A stretch of 10,504 nucleotides of DNA from Spirochaetia bacterium (lineage in GTDB: Bacteria > Spirochaetota > Spirochaetia > Treponematales > Breznakiellaceae): NCBI GenBank assembly GCA_025997755.1, contig BNVA01000062.1:1-10504 (forward strand), written 5' to 3'. Position 1 is the stretch's first letter. Each line of letters opens with the position of its first letter. Positions 7,664 to 10,504 of this stretch are shown here, piece after piece. Position numbers and translations under genes: made by a program. The notes below the pieces were generated by a model, which saw only the letters and a program-made list of their open reading frames with translations, was not told the DNA's origin and searched no databases.

Positions 7664-8413
7664 ATGAGTATGCAAAATGTTGTTCACAATATTGTTGAGG
7701 ACATAGTTATAGACGAAGTAGAAAAGGCGTGCGCGGCTATAGAAAACCAAAAAGACAAACAGGGGATTTGTACTTGCGTACAGTGCAGGCTGGATGCGGC
7801 TTGCTTTGTGCTGAATCGTGTGGAACCGCGCTATATTGTGTCCAGCCGCGGGTTTATACGCGAGGATCACTTTACCCTCGAAAAACAGCAGATGATTGCC
7901 GATTTAACGGTTCTTGTCTATCAGGCTTTAAAGCAGGTTGGGCATAATAAGCGTCCCGATTTTGATCATACAAAAAAAGAGTCTTCCGAGCATAAGTTGT
8001 CGGCGTTTTTTAATTTTCCGACTATTATTGGGCGGCTGTTTAACGGACAGAATTTTTACCCGATGAGCGGGATTGATGTTACCCTGTTCCTTGACGGTAA
8101 GCCTGCGGAAATAAAAGACCCGAATTGGCAGAATCCCTGCAAGCTGATTTCAAAATCTGAAGGCACCTATACATTTTGGCCTAAGAGTATTCCCGCGAAA
8201 AAAGCGGGGGAAAAGCGCTCGTTTGTTTTTTCGGTAAAGTCCGCAGCCGAGAATTTTTCTCCTCTAAGCCATGTTTTTGAGATTCCCATGATAAGCGAGG
8301 CGGAGGAAAAAGAAGTTTTTTCTTTGGATAGGACGTATAAGATCGCCGACCTCTATATGTTCGCGCCGGATGAAGAAAGGGACCTAAACCGTTACATTAG
8401 TCCAGAATTATAA
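7664..8413 (+). CDS. ComFB-domain protein with C-terminal extension
   Basis: 249 residues with a good Shine-Dalgarno GAGGAG (7652-7657). The first ~95 residues are a ComFB (late competence development) domain: VHNIVEDIVIDEVEKAC, then the Cys cluster CTCVQC (36-41) plus Cys47, then DAACFVLNRVEPRYIVSSRG (44-63). Known ComFB proteins are ~100-residue dimers that bind Zn through four such cysteines, and members in cyanobacteria and elsewhere are reported to bind c-di-GMP. Residues ~110-249 form a second, probably beta-rich region (DVTLFLDGKPAEI, EGTYTFWP, RSFVFSVKS, YKIADLYMF) that I do not recognise. The protein is more than twice the length of a stand-alone ComFB. It follows the HD gene by 49 bases and its tail overlaps the convergent FliL-like gene by 17 bases. 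No competence genes are nearby, so a signalling role is more likely than DNA uptake, but this is inferred. Confidence 0.88.
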   Translation: MSMQNVVHNIVEDIVIDEVEKACAAIENQKDKQGICTCVQCRLDAACFVLNRVEPRYIVSSRGFIREDHFTLEKQQMIADLTVLVYQALKQVGHNKRPDFDHTKKESSEHKLSAFFNFPTIIGRLFNGQNFYPMSGIDVTLFLDGKPAEIKDPNWQNPCKLISKSEGTYTFWPKSIPAKKAGEKRSFVFSVKSAAENFSPLSHVFEIPMISEAEEKEVFSLDRTYKIADLYMFAPDEERDLNRYISPEL

Positions 8414-8912
8414 ATTCGGAAAAATAAAGACTTTTGATGCGCCCAAGCCGCAGATGGGCATTGAACCGCATTAAAAGGTCTTGTTTGATTGTTTCCTCGC
8501 CCGGTAATTGAACTTTGTTTGTGTCTATGCCGGAAAAGTATTTTTGTGTTTCCTCGCGGAATCTACCCACATTTAACGCAAGCTCCTCTTGAAAAGTCTT
8601 GTCGGCGGGATCGTATGGAAAGCCCATGGAAATGACGGCTATTGCCTTTGGGTCGCCGCCCTTTGTCTCCCCTATGGGGGCGCGTACCGTTCCTATGCCC
8701 GTCCATATACGTTCCGCCGCTCCCGGTATATCAGGCTGTGCTGCCGTGCTGATCCCTTTGGGCGTATTTTTTGCAGATCTGGTAGGTAAAAACACCGCCG
8801 CCGTACCAAGCGCAATGGTCAACACAATAGCGGCTAGGACACCCAACAAAATTTTTTCGTTTAGCGGGCGGGGTATTTTCCGTGATTTGTTATTCTGTGC
8901 CGTATTCGACAA
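8397..8912 (-). CDS. FliL-like flagellar basal-body-associated protein
   Basis: 171 residues. There is a basic cytoplasmic N-terminus (1-19), one membrane helix (about 20-42), a disordered linker and a periplasmic domain. The C-terminal part has the FliL pattern: a long amphipathic helix (109-127), the segment EETIKQDLLMRFNAHL (139-154) and GRIKSLYFSEFIILD, which ends the protein like the V..V.FTEF..Q of FliL. FliL proteins support flagellar stator function. It is probably a paralogue, since it is not in a flagellar operon. The start is a TTG at 8912 because a stop codon lies two codons further upstream and any later start would cut into the membrane helix. It begins 23 bases inside apt and has no Shine-Dalgarno sequence, so termination-reinitiation from apt is likely. 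The 3' end overlaps the ComFB gene. Confidence 0.72.
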   Translation of the reverse strand: MSNTAQNNKSRKIPRPLNEKILLGVLAAIVLTIALGTAAVFLPTRSAKNTPKGISTAAQPDIPGAAERIWTGIGTVRAPIGETKGGDPKAIAVISMGFPYDPADKTFQEELALNVGRFREETQKYFSGIDTNKVQLPGEETIKQDLLMRFNAHLRLGRIKSLYFSEFIILD

Positions 8913-9423
8913 GGGTTGTTACCGGAGTTACGCCTAACACATCGGCATATTTTAAAAAAGGCAGACCTATAACGCCGAAAATTTCCGGCACAACGCCGCC
9001 GGCTTGTATGAGAAGTTCCCGCGCCGCATTTAGGGTGCCGCCTGTGGCTATAAGGTCGTCGGTTAAAAGTATACGTTTACCCTGAGGAACATCGTCGGCA
9101 TGTAATTCAACTTCGGCGATACCGTATTCAAGTTTATAACTTGCAGACAGCGTTTTTCCGGGCAGCTTGCCTTTTTTTCGGACAAGGATGAGCGGAATAT
9201 TCATACGGCTGGCAAATGGGGCGGCAAATAAAAAACCGCGTGCCTCTATGGCGGCAACAGCCTCTATATTTTTGTCTTTGTAAATTTCCAGCATACGGTC
9301 AATGCAATAATTGAACGCATTGGGTTTTGTAAGAACGCTGGTAATATCATAAAAGAGTATTCCCTTTTTTGGATAATCCTTAACTTTTCTAACAAAATCA
9401 TCAAGGTTTAAATTTTGCGCCAT
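8890..9423 (-). CDS. apt: Adenine phosphoribosyltransferase
   Basis: 177 residues, the usual size. The enzyme converts adenine and PRPP to AMP and pyrophosphate in cytosolic purine salvage. Visible landmarks: FYDITSVL (24-31), AIEARGFLFAAPFA (58-71), the flexible active-site loop RKKGKLPGKT (82-91) with SYKLEYG (95-101), and the PRPP-binding loop ILLTDDLIATGGT (118-130). The ATG at 9423 is selected over a longer open frame reaching 9546 because it follows AGGAGG (9433-9428) by 4 bases and gives the canonical N-terminus. That ribosome-binding site overlaps the TAG of the upstream flavodoxin-like gene (8-base gap), so the two are coupled. The 3' end overlaps the FliL-like gene. Confidence 0.96.
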   Translation of the reverse strand: MAQNLNLDDFVRKVKDYPKKGILFYDITSVLTKPNAFNYCIDRMLEIYKDKNIEAVAAIEARGFLFAAPFASRMNIPLILVRKKGKLPGKTLSASYKLEYGIAEVELHADDVPQGKRILLTDDLIATGGTLNAARELLIQAGGVVPEIFGVIGLPFLKYADVLGVTPVTTLVEYGTE

Positions 9424-9431
9424 ACCGCCTC

Positions 9432-9815
9432 CTATAACTTTTTGATAATATCCTGAACCCAAAGTTTTATTTTTTCCGCATCGCCGCAGACAAGACCATT
9501 GTCTGCAAGTTTTATCTCGGAGTCGGCAGCCATACCTATAAGCCATTTAACCGCCTCGTTGGAGGAGGGTGAAAATACGGCGCAATGGCGGTCTACTAAA
9601 TTGATATGTTTAAACACATTTTCGACGTATTTGAACGGCGCGGTATCCGCACAGCCTAAAAATATAAAATCCGGCTGAAGAATATCTTGACCTTGAAAAT
9701 CATCCGCATTAACTATCCTAGCCGCGCCCTGAGGCATTACTTGGGCTATAGCCGCCGCCAATTTTAACACGGTCTCATCCCCGTCAATGATGATCAAAAC
9801 TTTTTTGATAACCAT
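9432..9815 (-). CDS. Hypothetical protein, flavodoxin-fold-like
   Basis: 127 residues. Alternating strands and helices suggest a small Rossmann/flavodoxin-like domain: KKVLIIIDGDET (4-14), LQPDFIFLGCAD (46-57, like the D.(I/V)..G.. strand of flavodoxins) and HCAVFSPSSNEAVKWL (77-92). The usual FMN phosphate loop (T/S-x-T-G-x-T) is not obvious; the equivalent site reads DGDETV, so FMN binding is doubtful. The gene is first in a unit with apt and the FliL-like gene, and its stop overlaps the apt ribosome-binding site. The start ATG has no Shine-Dalgarno sequence, and a promoter ends 6 bases upstream. A specific function cannot be assigned. Confidence 0.75.
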   Translation of the reverse strand: MVIKKVLIIIDGDETVLKLAAAIAQVMPQGAARIVNADDFQGQDILQPDFIFLGCADTAPFKYVENVFKHINLVDRHCAVFSPSSNEAVKWLIGMAADSEIKLADNGLVCGDAEKIKLWVQDIIKKL

Positions 9816-9821
9816 AACGGC

Positions 9822-9850
9822 ATTTTATTGCAAAACAGATGTTAGTTCAA
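9822..9850 (-). promoter_or_regulatory. Predicted promoter, possibly hybrid with the IS end
   Basis: Minus strand: TTGAAC (9850-9845), 17 bases, TAAAAT (9827-9822), then 6 bases (GCCGTT) to the ATG at 9815. The geometry equals the Uma2 promoter. If the insertion sequence begins near 9840, the -35 box lies inside it and the -10 box outside it, so the element would have helped create this promoter. Confidence 0.45.
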
Positions 9851-9852
9851 GG

Positions 9853-9918
9853 GCACGAATTGCGCCACGTTAAATCTAACCATTGGAGCACAGATGCGCC
9901 AAGTAAAATTCTAACCAT
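9853..9918 (+). repeat. Two imperfect ~31-bp direct repeats, likely transposase sites
   Basis: Copy 1 (9853-9883) and copy 2 (9888-9918) are each 31 bases, share GCAC, TGCGCCA and CTAACCAT in the same order, and differ by substitutions and compensating single-base indels. The period is about 35 bases. Tandem sites inside an element end, just before the transposase gene, are typical transposase-binding sites; that role is inferred. Confidence 0.65.
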
Positions 9919-9966
9919 AGAAAAACTAAAATCCTTCCTGCGGGACAAAACGCAAGGGGGAAAGGA

Positions 9967-10504
9967 ATGGGATTTACTATGGCAGAGAGGAAAAAGATTA
10001 CGGCAGAATACGCTCCGCGTTATCGAAAAGCTAATAAGGCGAACAAAACAAAAATACTTAACGAGTATCTTGAACTGGTAGGAGGAAACCGCAAATATGC
10101 GGGTTTTAAGCTTAATCGTGTTGGGAAAAAACAACTGCGCCGCATTGACGGGAAATATGTCAACATCGAAATAACAGAGAAAACACGCAAAAAGCGTGTT
10201 TACAAGCCATATTATGACGCTGAAACAGCCGAAAAACTCATCCTACTTTGGAATAACTTTAGCTGGCCATGCGGCAAATTATTCGCCCAGTTTCTAAAAT
10301 CAAATTTGGATATTATAAGGCTTGAGGTGAAATACACTATGTCTGACGCAATCGCCGACAAACTCAAAAAAATAAGCGCAAGGACTATTGACCGCATACT
10401 TCACAAACCAAAACAGCAGATGAAAATCCGCGGCACCAACGGAACAAAACCGGTGCGCATTCTCCATCGCGCTATTCCGATAGCCACATGGTTTGAATAT
10501 GCAA
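9967..10504 (+). CDS. DDE integrase-type transposase, N-terminal part
   Basis: 179 codons are visible and the frame is open to the window end. The N-terminus (MAERKKITAEYAPRYRKAN, then KTKILNEYLELVGGNRKYAGFKL) matches the helix-turn-helix opening of integrase-core transposases in which A.RYR.A...EK..ILDEF...TGY.RKYA precedes a DDE catalytic domain; the recognition is from memory. Basic segments follow (residues ~70-85 with TRKKRVYKPYYDAETAEKL, then SARTIDRILHKPK), consistent with DNA binding. The catalytic DDE domain would lie beyond 10504, so intactness cannot be judged. The ATG at 9967 follows a purine-rich AGGGGG/GGAAAGG stretch; the in-frame ATG at 9979 is a good alternative. Confidence 0.72.
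   Translation, partial: MGFTMAERKKITAEYAPRYRKANKANKTKILNEYLELVGGNRKYAGFKLNRVGKKQLRRIDGKYVNIEITEKTRKKRVYKPYYDAETAEKLILLWNNFSWPCGKLFAQFLKSNLDIIRLEVKYTMSDAIADKLKKISARTIDRILHKPKQQMKIRGTNGTKPVRILHRAIPIATWFEYA

Larger units (their letters stand above)
9840..10504 (+). mobile_element. Insertion sequence, left part (right end outside window)
   Basis: The region holds two imperfect direct repeats (9853-9883 and 9888-9918) followed by a transposase-like gene open to the window edge. The left boundary is a guess: TGTTAG at 9840 resembles a TGT-type terminus, and the host gene unit starts at 9815. Terminal inverted repeats and target duplication cannot be checked without the other end. Confidence 0.5.

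Noticed and set aside
9424..9546. N-terminal extension of apt by 41 residues
   Set aside because: The extension is the flavodoxin-like gene read in another frame. The ATG at 9423 has a strong AGGAGG and gives the canonical enzyme length.
9839..10134. Short open frames on both strands at the start of the insertion sequence
   Set aside because: They overlap the transposase frame and the direct repeats, and show no protein-like pattern.
1..10504. CRISPR array, tRNA or rRNA genes
   Set aside because: No regularly spaced repeats and no cloverleaf or rRNA-like segments were recognised on either strand.

Overview
This is accessory-rich chromosomal DNA from a spirochaete, most likely a Treponema or close relative of the termite-gut type. 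The inference rests on the large lipoprotein with a short lipobox leader followed by Cys-Asp-Asn-Gly and a Thr run, the second FliL-like protein, and the NifA-type activator. None of these is proof, and no rRNA or other phylogenetic marker is present.

Layout. (1) 57-2999 (+): a ~980-residue lipoprotein predicted to be a beta-solenoid built from short degenerate repeats, closed by a strong intrinsic terminator. (2) 3112-5373 (-): a NifA-type sigma-54 activator (GAF, AAA+, Fis-type HTH), preceded by a Uma2-family PD-(D/E)XK nuclease-like gene. (3) 5374-5471: a compact divergent promoter region with an inverted repeat between the two -35 boxes. (4) 5472-8413 (+): a three-gene unit of an uncharacterised multi-spanning membrane protein, an HD-domain phosphohydrolase of the dGTPase/SAMHD1-like type, and a ComFB-domain protein with an unrecognised C-terminal domain. 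(5) 8397-9815 (-): a tight unit of a flavodoxin-fold-like protein, adenine phosphoribosyltransferase (apt), and a FliL-like protein that overlaps apt and meets the ComFB gene tail to tail. (6) ~9840 to the end (+): the left part of an insertion sequence, with two imperfect direct repeats and the N-terminal portion of a transposase that runs off the window.

The most striking pattern is in gene starts. Three genes read on the minus strand (the NifA-type gene, the Uma2 gene and the flavodoxin-like gene) have a sigma-70-like promoter with exactly 17-base spacing whose -10 box ends only 5-6 bases before the ATG, and they have no Shine-Dalgarno sequence. A fourth gene (5472, +) has the same kind of promoter 14 bases before its ATG. 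Genes inside transcription units (HD, ComFB, apt) have clear Shine-Dalgarno sequences. This suggests leaderless or near-leaderless mRNAs for operon-leading genes. One of these promoters appears to take its -35 box from the end of the insertion sequence.

Functionally, the 5472-8413 unit pairs an HD phosphohydrolase with a ComFB-domain protein. ComFB proteins are described as Zn-binding and, in some bacteria, as c-di-GMP receptors, so a nucleotide-signalling role linked to the envelope is a reasonable hypothesis but not shown. No complete novel defence system or other known multi-gene system is evident.
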